Notes under the pieces: generated by a model | What the model was told of the DNA's origin: nothing | The model's database searches: none | The model's input: only the letters and a program-made list of their open reading frames with translations | Source: Gemmatimonadota bacterium | GTDB lineage: Bacteria; Gemmatimonadota; Gemmatimonadetes; Longimicrobiales; Gaopeijiaceae | Assembly (NCBI GenBank): GCA_022827345.1 | Contig: JAJDTB010000062.1 | Span: 26,955 to 90,954, forward strand | Length of the DNA stretch: 64,000 nucleotides | Direction of reading: 5' to 3' | In this document: positions 8,506 through 15,983 of the stretch, in pieces | How positions within the stretch are numbered: position 1 is the first letter of the stretch | Layout: each line of letters opens with the position of its first letter | Position numbers and translations under genes: made by a program

Positions 8506-8735
8506 TCTTCGGGCCACACACCCTGGGCCGCCCACTCCTTCAACTCGCGGTCGAGTTCGGCGGCATTCGCGTATCCCTCGCGGTACTGCCGGTCGATCTC
8601 CTCGGCTTCCTTTCGCTTCAGGAACGCTGCGGCAGCCTCGCGCAGGACCGCGGATCGACTGCGTTCGCGCACCATCGCGTGTCTATCGAGTCTGGCAAGG
8701 AGCGCCTCGTCAAACGTGACCTGAATCGCTTTCAT
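8502..8735 (-). CDS. ribbon-helix-helix antitoxin of the MazF-type toxin
   Basis: A 77-residue protein. The N-terminus MKAIQVTFDEALLARLD has the strand-helix pattern of CopG/Arc ribbon-helix-helix DNA-binding antitoxins. It continues with R-S-R-S-A-V-L-R-E-A and a long charged helix, then a C-terminal tail (ELDRELKEWAAQGVWPEE) suited to wrap and block the toxin. It overlaps mazF by 4 bp. A promoter with good spacing lies just upstream (8754-8782), overlapped by CATG-type palindromes that could be the autoregulatory site. Confidence 0.85.
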   Translation of the reverse strand: MKAIQVTFDEALLARLDRHAMVRERSRSAVLREAAAAFLKRKEAEEIDRQYREGYANAAELDRELKEWAAQGVWPEE

Positions 8736-8753
8736 GGACCATCTCCATCATGG

Positions 8754-8782
8754 ATTATCGACATGATTAATGTATATGGCAA
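8754..8782 (-). promoter_or_regulatory. sigma-70 promoter of the mazEF-type operon
   Basis: On the minus strand TTGCCA (8777-8782) and GATAAT (8754-8759) are separated by exactly 17 bases, about 20 bases upstream of the antitoxin start codon. The region is locally AT-rich within otherwise GC-rich DNA. Confidence 0.65.
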
Positions 8783-8841
8783 TGCGGTATCGAGCATAGA
8801 GCAGGTACGGACGCCCGACCGCAGACCCGAAGGAGACACCC

Positions 8842-9054
8842 ACGACGAGCAGGACGAACACCGCGACCCGACGCCTGGCCTCCGCTGCCGCACTGCTGCT
8901 TGCAAGCGGTTTGGTGGATGAGGGCGGCGTTCCCCTCGCGGCCCAGACCTTCCCGACGGACGACCCCGTCATCCGCGCGATGTGGGAGGAAACGGGGCAG
9001 CAGGGTGTGTGGCCGCGGTGCGGGCCGCCGAGGATGAGTTCGCCGGGGCAGTAG
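8842..9054 (+). pseudogene. N-terminal relic of a secreted peptidase (M28/M20-type)
   Basis: The plus strand has a good ribosome site, GAAGGAGA, followed six bases later by ACG where an ATG is expected. From that codon a 70-codon frame encodes a signal peptide (TRRLASAAALLLASG) and then F-P-T-D-D-P-V-I-R-A-M-W-E-E. This matches the mature start typical of secreted Gemmatimonadota-type aminopeptidases, which continue into a catalytic domain that is missing here. The frame stops at 9052-9054, just before the left 25-bp repeat. I read it as a promoterless or start-less stump left by the event that placed the downstream module. The family assignment is from memory of such N-termini and is only moderate. 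Confidence 0.45.
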
Positions 9055-9066
9055 GGGGCGCAACTG

Positions 9067-9091
9067 GCGCGCAACAACAAATGATGCGCGG
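9067..9091 (+). repeat. left 25-bp repeat flanking the AlbA_2/RES module
   Basis: Matches 12094-12118 at 24 of 25 positions (difference at 9078). Its ends, CGCGCA and TGCGCG, are inverted, so each copy could also form a small hairpin or protein-binding palindrome. The two copies enclose about 3 kb of defence-type genes. Confidence 0.7.
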
Positions 9092-9169
9092 GAGGAGTGC
9101 CGGATCGCTGTCAACCGGGTTCGATCGATCTCTCCAAGGCGCACAGGAATCGGTGCGTATTTCGTTCCC

Positions 9170-10912
9170 CTACTCCTGCGGCGTTGCTGCCCAATGCTCA
9201 ACGAGCGCGGAACGGCCGATGATTTCGACAATGCGTACGAAGCGGACCACACCGTCCGAGTCGGTCAGCTGGAGCGCTTCGCCGGGCACGAAATGAACGG
9301 GCTGCGGCCGGCCCCGGCCAACGGCGATGTTCGACGCATACAGGTAGGTGCGATCCAGCGCGTCGCGAATGGGGTTTAGCCGCCCTTTCAACCCGGGCAG
9401 GTGGCCAGTCGCCTCGGCGAAGATGGTGCTCCCGCCCCGCGGCAATGGGGTCAGATCGAGTGCCAGAGCGCCAGCCGCAGGAAGCCATTCCCGGACCAGA
9501 CACGCCGCATGATTGGGTGCCGCACCGAACACCGTCATTGGCAACTCGGTCGTGTAGAGGTCCATGACGGCCTCGCCGTGTTCGTCCGCGACCGCCTGTT
9601 TCCAGGTTCGGTTCGGGAACAAGGCCAGGACGTCCGCTCCAGGCAGGGGCTGCCCGTCCGCCCTTACGGTGACAACCACGCGAGAGGAGGTGGCGTCCTG
9701 CGGTGCGGCGGGGATCCGCAACAGAACCTCCGCGCTGTCGATCAACCGGTACTCCGGCGACCGTCCGGAGAGCTCGCGGGTCTTGCGCATGATTGCGGGG
9801 ACACCATCCCCGCGGCGCTCCATGAAATAGCGCCGGTGCGCGGAGCCACGAGTATCGCCCACGCCCATTCGACCCATCACGGAAGCGATGACCTCATTCC
9901 GCGTCGCCTGCCTCAGAGCCATGCTCTCGACGGTCAGGTTGTTGGGGAGCGCACCGGGAGACTGGAGCTCCAGGCGGTCCGAGAACATCGACAGGCGGAT
10001 CCTGCCGCCTCGGATTGAATAGTCGCGATGCACAACGGCGTTGACGATCGCCTCGAAGAGCGCCGTCTCGCTGTACTGCGGCATATCGATCCGCGCAGGG
10101 GTCTTGCGGGCGGCCACCTGCATGTTCCGCACTACAAACGTCAGCGCGTCCGCGATCTGTCGCTGGAGCGGACCGGTGATCTCCTGCGAGTCCACCTGGC
10201 CGGTTGTACGGTCCGTCCCTCGATAGCGGGTCGCAGTAATGACCGCGTTCGGCAGCCACCGCTCGGGACGATGCGTACACAAAAGCAAGCCGGCGATGGT
10301 TGCGCACTGGAGGCCGGACTCGTCCGACCCGAGCAGCGCGAGCTTCGTCAGCGCGACCTCCGGCTCGGTAGCACCCTCGGCGCTCAGCATCGGCCTCCAA
10401 AGTGCGGCGTCAAGCGTGTCGAACCCGGTGCCTGCCACCGGCTGCTCGTCGAACCACAGGTGCCGGCCCTGAGCACGCCGCTGTGCCAGCCGCATCGGTT
10501 CGTCGCCCGTCAACCGGCGTTTGCTTGCGCCGACACGGACCCAGCTTCTACCCCCGCGTTCGTGCAGGGTGTCGCCTCGGGGCACCTCGACCAGGATGAA
10601 GGCCTTGCCGTCCAGCTGCCGATGATGCACACCAATGCGCAGGGCGGGTTTGATGGCATCCGTACTCACAGCGACCAGCATGTTGTCGAGGGCAGACAGC
10701 TGATTACGGGATATGCCCTGAAGCGACCCGTCATCGGTCACGCCCATCAGCAGTCTGCCGCCATTCGAGTTGGCGAAGGCAATCATTTCGGCGGCGAGAT
10801 CATCGCGACTGGGGCTCACGGGACGGTCGCCGGAAAACTCTACCTGCTTGAACTCCCACCTGGTGTCCTCGCCCAGGCTCAGCCGCTGCCGGATGTCCTC
10901 GTCACGCAGCAT
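9170..10912 (-). CDS. AlbA_2 (Schlafen-like) / ATPase domain protein
   Basis: This is a 580-residue protein. Residues 1-150 form an AlbA_2 (Schlafen-type) domain: E-D-T-R-W-E-F-K, then A-F-A-N-S-N-G-G-R-L-L-M-G-V-T-D-D-G and a WVRVGASKRRL end. A GHKL-type ATP-binding segment follows (F-E-A-I-V-N-A-V-V-H-R-D-Y, near 285; S-D-R-L-E-L-Q-S-P-G). This order is typical of the putative DNA-binding/ATP-dependent helicase RecG-like family, linked to defence islands and type I restriction loci. Unusually, the last 180 residues are an Ig-like or carboxypeptidase-regulatory strand domain (VVVTVRADGQPLPGADVLALF) plus a unique tail. It begins 6 bp after an HsdM-like relic, as if once part of a type I restriction operon. 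Confidence 0.8.
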   Translation of the reverse strand: MLRDEDIRQRLSLGEDTRWEFKQVEFSGDRPVSPSRDDLAAEMIAFANSNGGRLLMGVTDDGSLQGISRNQLSALDNMLVAVSTDAIKPALRIGVHHRQLDGKAFILVEVPRGDTLHERGGRSWVRVGASKRRLTGDEPMRLAQRRAQGRHLWFDEQPVAGTGFDTLDAALWRPMLSAEGATEPEVALTKLALLGSDESGLQCATIAGLLLCTHRPERWLPNAVITATRYRGTDRTTGQVDSQEITGPLQRQIADALTFVVRNMQVAARKTPARIDMPQYSETALFEAIVNAVVHRDYSIRGGRIRLSMFSDRLELQSPGALPNNLTVESMALRQATRNEVIASVMGRMGVGDTRGSAHRRYFMERRGDGVPAIMRKTRELSGRSPEYRLIDSAEVLLRIPAAPQDATSSRVVVTVRADGQPLPGADVLALFPNRTWKQAVADEHGEAVMDLYTTELPMTVFGAAPNHAACLVREWLPAAGALALDLTPLPRGGSTIFAEATGHLPGLKGRLNPIRDALDRTYLYASNIAVGRGRPQPVHFVPGEALQLTDSDGVVRFVRIVEIIGRSALVEHWAATPQE

Positions 10913-10918
10913 CGATCG

Positions 10919-11014
10919 CTACCCGAGATTCCGGCGCCTGGAGATCCACAACCCGGCCTCGAAGCCGACCGTTGCGCCGCTGTCAGTATTCACTGCGGGC
11001 ATCGTTGTGGGCAT
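10919..11014 (-). pseudogene. N-terminal relic of a type I restriction methylase (HsdM-like)
   Basis: A 31-codon frame starting at the ATG at 11014, with GAAGAAG upstream, contains S-G-A-T-V-G-F-E-A-G-L-W. This is nearly identical to the well-known start of HsdM/N-6 adenine methylase subunits (GATVGFEAxLW...). Instead of continuing into the DNA-recognition helices, the frame turns into unrelated residues and stops at 10919. The AlbA_2 gene starts 6 bp later. AlbA_2 proteins are often encoded inside type I restriction operons, so this looks like a deletion that fused the first codons of hsdM to the next gene's upstream region. The match is short, so confidence is moderate. Confidence 0.5.
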
Positions 11015-11110
11015 CTCGCTTCTTCCATCCGCCGGGGATCGCCGTTTCGTTTGCGAAAAATACGACCTCCGACGGGTCGCCGTCACCCTCGGTGCAGCCG
11101 CCCCGTCCCG

Positions 11111-11674
11111 TCACAACGACAGTGGCATCCCCAAGGCGGCCGCAGCTTCACCGAGCGCCGGGGTGTCGCTGACGATTTCTCGCGGTTCGCCGAAGTGCAG
11201 ATCCGGACCGGCCCGGGCGGTGAAGAGGACAACGCCGTGCCAGTCGCCCCGAAAGCTCGACCACCAGCGCAACCCGACGTTCCCGCTGTCCCAGATCGAC
11301 GCCGCGATCGGCTGGGTGCTCCGCCGGTGGCGGGACGCGATCTGATCCGGCCCAAGACGTCGGCGGCGCAGCGTTGCGGGATCGCAGAGGTCGACAATCT
11401 CTGCGGCCTCGTCCGCCCCCAGCTGGACATCCACCAGCGCAAGAGGGCGTCCCGCCCTGCGCAGATGAGCCGCGCGGAGCGGCCGGTTGCGCCAGGGCTG
11501 CAGGGCCTCGGCGATCGCGTGCTCCGGTGATTCGGCAACGTAGAGGACCGGAGAACAGGCAATGGGGAGGTCGAAACGTCCCCGGGCAGTCGTGGCGGGG
11601 ATGTAGGAGGGCGAAAAAGGCTCCCCGTCGGGCATTTCGCGGTCCCAGGGAAAGACTCGCCAGTACAGAGACAT
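11111..11674 (-). CDS. RES-domain toxin (NAD-degrading type)
   Basis: A 187-residue protein with the RES pattern. An N-terminal Y-W-R-V-F-P strand is followed by R-G-R-F-D (arginine near residue 33), the V-L-Y-V-A-E-S-P-E-H-A-I-A-E-A helix (Glu-Ser near 48-49), and a C-terminal H-F-G-E-P-R end. Known RES toxins deplete cellular NAD and are held by a Xre/DUF2384 antitoxin. It follows such an antitoxin by 16 bp on the same strand. All motif residues expected for activity appear present. Confidence 0.85.
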   Translation of the reverse strand: MSLYWRVFPWDREMPDGEPFSPSYIPATTARGRFDLPIACSPVLYVAESPEHAIAEALQPWRNRPLRAAHLRRAGRPLALVDVQLGADEAAEIVDLCDPATLRRRRLGPDQIASRHRRSTQPIAASIWDSGNVGLRWWSSFRGDWHGVVLFTARAGPDLHFGEPREIVSDTPALGEAAAALGMPLSL

Positions 11675-11690
11675 GGTGTCGTCCCGCCGC

Positions 11691-12065
11691 TCAGGCGAAG
11701 ACGCCGGCCTTCATCGCCTCGAGAGCGCCCACGACCTCGGCGAGCTGGCCCTGCTGGATGTGGCAGGCCGGTGTGACGCCATCGAGGTGGGCGTTCGCGC
11801 CGGTGAGCCACTCCTCCACGATGTCGGCGTCCAGCCACCGCAGCAGCATCTCGACGACCAGCGCCAGTCCCGCGAGCCGGTCGGCGTTGTCCCGGTCCGG
11901 GCGCTGACCGCTCCGCCAGCGCGAGACCTGTGACGACGAGACCCCCAGGATCTCTGCCAGGGCACGGTCGGACTTCACCACCGAGCGAATCATCTGCAGG
12001 TGACTTCGGGCCCTGGCGCGGCGATGATCGGGGGTTTGCACGGTGCCATCGGCGGCTTGAGTCAT
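11691..12065 (-). CDS. Xre/MbcA/ParS-type (DUF2384) antitoxin of RES toxin
   Basis: A 124-residue protein. The N-terminal helix-turn-helix includes D-R-A-L-A-E-I-L-G-V-S-S-S-Q-V-S-R-W-R-S-G (about 32-55). A C-terminal DUF2384-type domain follows, with W-L-T-G-A-N-A-H-L-D-G-V-T-P-A and G-Q-L-A-E-V-V-G-A-L-E-A-M-K-A-G-V-F-A, the helix that blocks the RES active site. It is the first gene of a two-gene operon with the RES toxin. One of the two 25-bp repeats (12094-12118) lies in its promoter region, about 30 bases upstream of the start, and may double as its operator. Confidence 0.87.
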   Translation of the reverse strand: MTQAADGTVQTPDHRRARARSHLQMIRSVVKSDRALAEILGVSSSQVSRWRSGQRPDRDNADRLAGLALVVEMLLRWLDADIVEEWLTGANAHLDGVTPACHIQQGQLAEVVGALEAMKAGVFA

Positions 12066-12093
12066 GGGGTCAAGCTACCGGGGCTCGGCGAGA

Positions 12094-12118
12094 GCGCGCA
12101 ACAAAAAATGATGCGCGG
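12094..12118 (+). repeat. right 25-bp repeat flanking the AlbA_2/RES module
   Basis: Second copy of the repeat at 9067-9091 (one mismatch, at 12105). It lies between the antitoxin start and the stop codon of the neighbouring serine hydrolase. Confidence 0.7.
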
Positions 12119-12147
12119 CGTGTGGCGCGGTCGGAGGCGGGCGGGCG

Positions 12148-13392
12148 TTACCGCAGCGTCGGCTTGTCCAGCGCGTCCCAGCCGTACGCCCGCTGAATGC
12201 GCGCGATCACCTCCTGGAAGACCTGGCCGCCGCCTGAGGCGTTGGTCATCACCGCGGCGCCGTAGCCCTTTGCCTTGTGGGCGACGAGGTAGCAGGTGAA
12301 GCCCCAGTTGCCGCCCGAGTGGCTGAAGTACCAGCCCTGGCCGTGGCGCGCGAACTCGAAGCCCACCGCGAAATCGCCCACGCCGACCGGGCTGAGCATC
12401 TCGGCGGCCGAGGCGGCGGTGATCACGCGGTCCGGGTCGCCGCGGGCAGCCTTCTGCACCTCGATGGCGAAGCGCGCCAGATCGCGGGCGTTGGTCCAGA
12501 GCCCGGCCGCCGCCATGGCCGAGTAGACGTGCCACTTGGCGTCGCCCATGGCTTCGCCGCGGCCGTGGGCGCGGGCCGCGTTGGCGTCGCGGTCGGGCGG
12601 CAGGGGCTGCTCGAAGGTGCTGGTCGTCATCCCGGCGGGCTCGAGCACGGTCCTGCGCATGAGGTCCGGGAAGGACTCGCCGAAGACGTCGGTGAGCGCG
12701 AGCTGCATGATCGTGGTGCCGCCGCCCGAGTAGTGCATGGCCGTGAGCGGGGGCCGCACCATGGTGACGGCCTCCACGTTCGACGGCTCGTCGCCGTTCA
12801 GGATCTGCACCGCGGTGGGACGCGGGACGCCGGGGTCGTAGCCGGGGAAGCCGTGTCCGTCGCCCAGGCCCGCGGTATGGCTGAGGAGCAGGCGCGGCGT
12901 GACCGGCCGGTCGCCGGTGAAGCCGTTGCCGGGCAGCTGCCACGACGTCAGGATCGCATTGATGTCGTCGTCGAGCGAAAAGCGGCCTTCCTGCACGGCC
13001 ACCATCGCGGCCGTGGCGGTCACGGGCTTGCTGATCGACGCGGCCTGGAAGAGCGTCTCGACATCGACCGGGGCGCCGGTCTCGACATCGGCGACGCCGT
13101 AGCCCTTCGCCCAGTGCACGTCGAAGTCGTGAATCACGGCCACGCTGATGCCGGGCACGCCGAACCGCTCCATGACCTCTTCGAGGGTGAGCACGTCGAG
13201 CCCCTGGCGGTTCGGCGTCTGGGCGCCCTCGATGATCGCCTGCATCTCGGCCGGGGTGCCGACCGCGTCCGTCCCTGCAGCGCCCTGCTGGGCAGCCACC
13301 GGCGCTGGCACGGCGGCCGAGGCCAGCGCACCCTGCACCATCACGATGGCGGTGAGCGCCGCCCACCTGACCTTGCCGGCAAGTCTTGTCAT
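12148..13392 (-). CDS. secreted serine hydrolase, class C beta-lactamase family
   Basis: A 414-residue exported protein with a signal peptide ending near PVAAQ. The family's active-site blocks are visible: S-I-S-K (the S-x-x-K nucleophile motif, near residue 118) inside L-F-Q-A-A-S-I-S-K-P, the Y-S-G block in AMHYSGGG, and the C-terminal H-S-G-G box in FSHSGGNWG. This pattern belongs to the beta-lactamase/DD-peptidase-related esterase and peptidase group. The substrate could be a D-peptide or ester, and antibiotic resistance should not be assumed. The stop codon lies 29 bp from the right copy of the 25-bp repeat. No operon partner is evident. Confidence 0.87.
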   Translation of the reverse strand: MTRLAGKVRWAALTAIVMVQGALASAAVPAPVAAQQGAAGTDAVGTPAEMQAIIEGAQTPNRQGLDVLTLEEVMERFGVPGISVAVIHDFDVHWAKGYGVADVETGAPVDVETLFQAASISKPVTATAAMVAVQEGRFSLDDDINAILTSWQLPGNGFTGDRPVTPRLLLSHTAGLGDGHGFPGYDPGVPRPTAVQILNGDEPSNVEAVTMVRPPLTAMHYSGGGTTIMQLALTDVFGESFPDLMRRTVLEPAGMTTSTFEQPLPPDRDANAARAHGRGEAMGDAKWHVYSAMAAAGLWTNARDLARFAIEVQKAARGDPDRVITAASAAEMLSPVGVGDFAVGFEFARHGQGWYFSHSGGNWGFTCYLVAHKAKGYGAAVMTNASGGGQVFQEVIARIQRAYGWDALDKPTLR

Positions 13393-13411
13393 CCTGCTGT
13401 CCTTCCCTGTC

Positions 13412-14311
13412 TTATGCGAATCGTCGTTTCCGTTCAGCGCTGATCGCCGGCTTCACCGCCTCGATCGTCCCCCCGTGGATCGACGCGACGAAGTCCCGCA
13501 CCTCCCGCTCCCGCGCCGGATCCCGCCGAATCACGGCCTGCACCTGAGGGTCGGCCAGAACGTTGGCGGGGTAGCGCTGCCTGGGCACGACGCTGACCTC
13601 GGCGAAGCCCGCGGCGGCCAGATCCTCCTCGTACTCGCGCACCAGCACCGGCAGGCACCCGACCAGCGACTCCTTAGACGCGGCCACGAAGTCGGGCACG
13701 GGCCGCTCCGAGACCAGGTCCGAGATCATGATCCGGCCGCCGGGCCTCAGCACCCGCAACGCTTCGGCGAGGACGCGCGGCCGCTCACCGGAGAGGTTCA
13801 GCACGCAGTTCGAGATGACGACGTCGACCGTGCTGTCGGCTACGGGCAGCGCCTCGATCTCGCCCAGGCGGAACTCGACGTTGGTGAAGCCGCCCCTGCG
13901 CGCGTTGTCGCGGGCGCGCTCGAGCATCTCGGGCGTCATGTCCACCCCGATGACCCGGCCTGCCGGCCCGACGCGCTCGGCGGCCAGGAAGCAATCGATC
14001 CCGGCGCCCGAACCCAGGTCCAGCACGGTCTCACCGGGCGCGAGCGACGCCAGCGCCACCGGGTTGCCGCAGCCGAGGCCCAGGTTCGCCCCCTCGGGCA
14101 CGCTGGCGAGGTCGGCTTCATCGTAGCCGACGGCGCAGCTGATCTGCTCGGCGGTCGCGGGGGCGGCGGTCGCCGTTGCACCGGCTGCGGTCGACGGTCC
14201 GCAATCCGACGGTCCGCAGCAGCTCTCCTCCGTCGTCGCGGCCCTGGCATAGCGGTCCCGCACGGCGCTGCGCCGCTCCGTCAGATCGAGTCCTGTCGTG
14301 TCGGTCGTCAT
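13412..14311 (-). CDS. arsM: arsenite S-adenosylmethionine methyltransferase
   Basis: A 299-residue cytoplasmic enzyme expected to methylate arsenite using S-adenosylmethionine. The SAM-binding motif DLGSGAG is at 98-104. The three cysteines needed for As(III) binding in the family are all present: Cys107 in AGIDCF, Cys169 in ISNCVLNLS, and Cys219 in VGCLP. A further Cys-rich N-terminus (CCGPSDCGPS, residues 31-40) resembles the extra metal-binding segment of some ArsM proteins. The ATG at 14311 has AAGGAG upstream and overlaps the stop of the MFS gene in an ATGA arrangement, so the two are coupled. No ArsR gene is visible nearby. Confidence 0.9.
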   Translation of the reverse strand: MTTDTTGLDLTERRSAVRDRYARAATTEESCCGPSDCGPSTAAGATATAAPATAEQISCAVGYDEADLASVPEGANLGLGCGNPVALASLAPGETVLDLGSGAGIDCFLAAERVGPAGRVIGVDMTPEMLERARDNARRGGFTNVEFRLGEIEALPVADSTVDVVISNCVLNLSGERPRVLAEALRVLRPGGRIMISDLVSERPVPDFVAASKESLVGCLPVLVREYEEDLAAAGFAEVSVVPRQRYPANVLADPQVQAVIRRDPAREREVRDFVASIHGGTIEAVKPAISAERKRRFA

Positions 14312-15552
14312 GCTGAAGCTCCTTGCACTGCCCCGGGGGCCTTGGGATCCCTCACCCGCTGCAGCAGGATCAGGCCGATGAGAAAGAGGGCGGTGAGCAC
14401 CAGAAAGCCGGGGCGCTGGTTGCCGCCGGCGAGAAAGGTCACTCCGCCGAACAACAGCGGGCCGATCACCGAGGACGATTTGCCGCACAGCGCGTAGAAT
14501 CCGAAGATCTGCGCTTCCCGGCCGTCGGGGATCAGCGACGCGACGAACGCGCGGCTGGCCGACTGCGCGGTCCCCAGCCCGATGCCCGCCACGACCGCGA
14601 GTACATAGAAGGCGGTCTGTCCCTGGATGAAGTACGCGGAGATGCCGGCCGCCACCCACAACATCAACACCCACGTCAGCACCTTCTTCGGCCCCACGCG
14701 ATCCGTCGGCTTCGCCATGGCGAGCGCACCGGCCAGCGCCGAGAACTGCACGATGAGGAAGAGGATGATGACGCCCTCGGTGGTGAAACCGAACGTGACG
14801 CCCGCGATCACCCCGGCCATCGCGATGATGGTCAGCACCCCGTCGATGTAGAAGAAATACGCGAACATGAACTTCCGCAGATCCGGGACGGACCAGACTT
14901 CGGCGGTGATCTTCTTCAGGTTGGCGACTCCCCAGACGGCGGCCCGGCCCATGGGCATCTGCCCGGGGGCATCACGCGGGAGTATCCGGAATGCCGGGAT
15001 CGAGAAGAGGACGAAGAAGGCGACGACCGTGAGCCAGACGAACGGGTACCTCCCGCTCATGCCGAAGGGGAGCACCAGGACGAGGCCCAGCGCCGAGCCG
15101 AGGTATCCCCAGCCGAACCCCTTGCCGGACACCTCACCCAGCTTCTCCGGTGGCGAGATGTCTGGCAGGTAGGCGTTGTAGAAGACGAGCGCGCTCTCGA
15201 ATCCCACGTTCGCGATGACGAAGAAGACGAAGCCCGCGACGACCATCCCGGGCTCGAGCGTGGTCATCAATGCCACGCCGATCAGGCAGACCGTCACATA
15301 GCTGGCAAAGAACTTCTTGCGTGCGCCGCTGCGGTCGGCGATCGCGCCCAGCAGCGGCGAGGTGAACGCCACCACCAGCGCGGAGAGCGACACCGCCCAG
15401 CCCCACCAGAGCTCTCCCAGCCCTCCATCGTCGGCAACGATGACGTTGACGTAGAAAAGCGGAAACACCGCCGTCGTGACGACCGCCGGGTAGATCGAAT
15501 TCGCGAAGTCGTAGAGCACCCACGAGCGCACGGTGCGCTTGTCGTAGTTCAC
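14308..15552 (-). CDS. MFS transporter, UMF1/Atg22-like
   Basis: A 414-residue polytopic membrane protein with about 11-12 hydrophobic spans. The start KRTVRSWVLYDFANSIYPAVV matches the UMF1 (Atg22-like) branch of the major facilitator superfamily, and the A-D-R-S-G-A-R-K-K loop between spans 2 and 3 is the usual MFS signature. The substrate is not known; members are often annotated as amino acid or general exporters. Its stop overlaps the arsM start, so in this genome it may move an arsenic species, but that is an inference from coupling alone. No frameshift or loss is seen. Confidence 0.85.
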   Translation of the reverse strand: MNYDKRTVRSWVLYDFANSIYPAVVTTAVFPLFYVNVIVADDGGLGELWWGWAVSLSALVVAFTSPLLGAIADRSGARKKFFASYVTVCLIGVALMTTLEPGMVVAGFVFFVIANVGFESALVFYNAYLPDISPPEKLGEVSGKGFGWGYLGSALGLVLVLPFGMSGRYPFVWLTVVAFFVLFSIPAFRILPRDAPGQMPMGRAAVWGVANLKKITAEVWSVPDLRKFMFAYFFYIDGVLTIIAMAGVIAGVTFGFTTEGVIILFLIVQFSALAGALAMAKPTDRVGPKKVLTWVLMLWVAAGISAYFIQGQTAFYVLAVVAGIGLGTAQSASRAFVASLIPDGREAQIFGFYALCGKSSSVIGPLLFGGVTFLAGGNQRPGFLVLTALFLIGLILLQRVRDPKAPGAVQGASA

Positions 15553-15610
15553 TGTGGGATTCCCTGTTCGGGGTTTGAAGGCAGGTTGTGCGGCGCGCGA
15601 AGGCGGTCCG

Positions 15611-15865
15611 TTATGCTCCGCGCCGCGCCTGCTTGATTCCCATGGCGACCCCCGTGCCCACGCCCACGCCCACCAGCACCGCCGGCAGGAGGGTGATGAC
15701 CGGCAGGGCGGCCACGGCGATGGTGGTCACCGCTCCCGTGGCGACTCCCACGCCCGTCGCGGGCTTCTCGGCGACTTTCGTGTACCGGAGCTTCCGCCGA
15801 ACGAAATCCTTGCTCTTCATGTGCCCGACAACACCGGCCGCGCCGGCGATCACTTCGAGAATCAT
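15611..15865 (-). CDS. small membrane protein, unknown
   Basis: An 84-residue protein with a short basic middle (KSKDFVRRKLRYTK) followed by two long hydrophobic, Gly/Val-rich stretches (about residues 37-75) and a basic end. It is probably an inner membrane protein with a helical hairpin. AAGGA lies nine bases before the ATG. A strong hairpin (15882-15899) sits close upstream of the ribosome site and could influence its expression. Homology is not recognised. Confidence 0.6.
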   Translation of the reverse strand: MILEVIAGAAGVVGHMKSKDFVRRKLRYTKVAEKPATGVGVATGAVTTIAVAALPVITLLPAVLVGVGVGTGVAMGIKQARRGA

Positions 15866-15881
15866 CGCTCACTGTCCTTTC

Positions 15882-15904
15882 CCGGGAGTCGGCTCCCGGT
15901 TTTT
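15882..15904 (+). terminator. terminator-like hairpin, plus orientation
   Basis: CCGGGAG (15882-15888), loop TCGG, CTCCCGG (15893-15899), then TTTTT. The T-run suits the plus strand, where no gene ends, so it may instead be a leader hairpin of the minus-strand gene starting at 15865. Confidence 0.5.
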
Positions 15905-15983
15905 CGCGTTCCTACGGCAGACGCTTGCGCATCGTTTCTCCCCGCCGCCGCGCACCGGCCACGGCGCCAGGGCCACACCGCAC

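Noticed and set aside
10028..11530. A 500-codon plus-strand frame across the AlbA_2 and RES genes
   Set aside because: It spans two unrelated well-supported minus-strand genes and lacks motifs.
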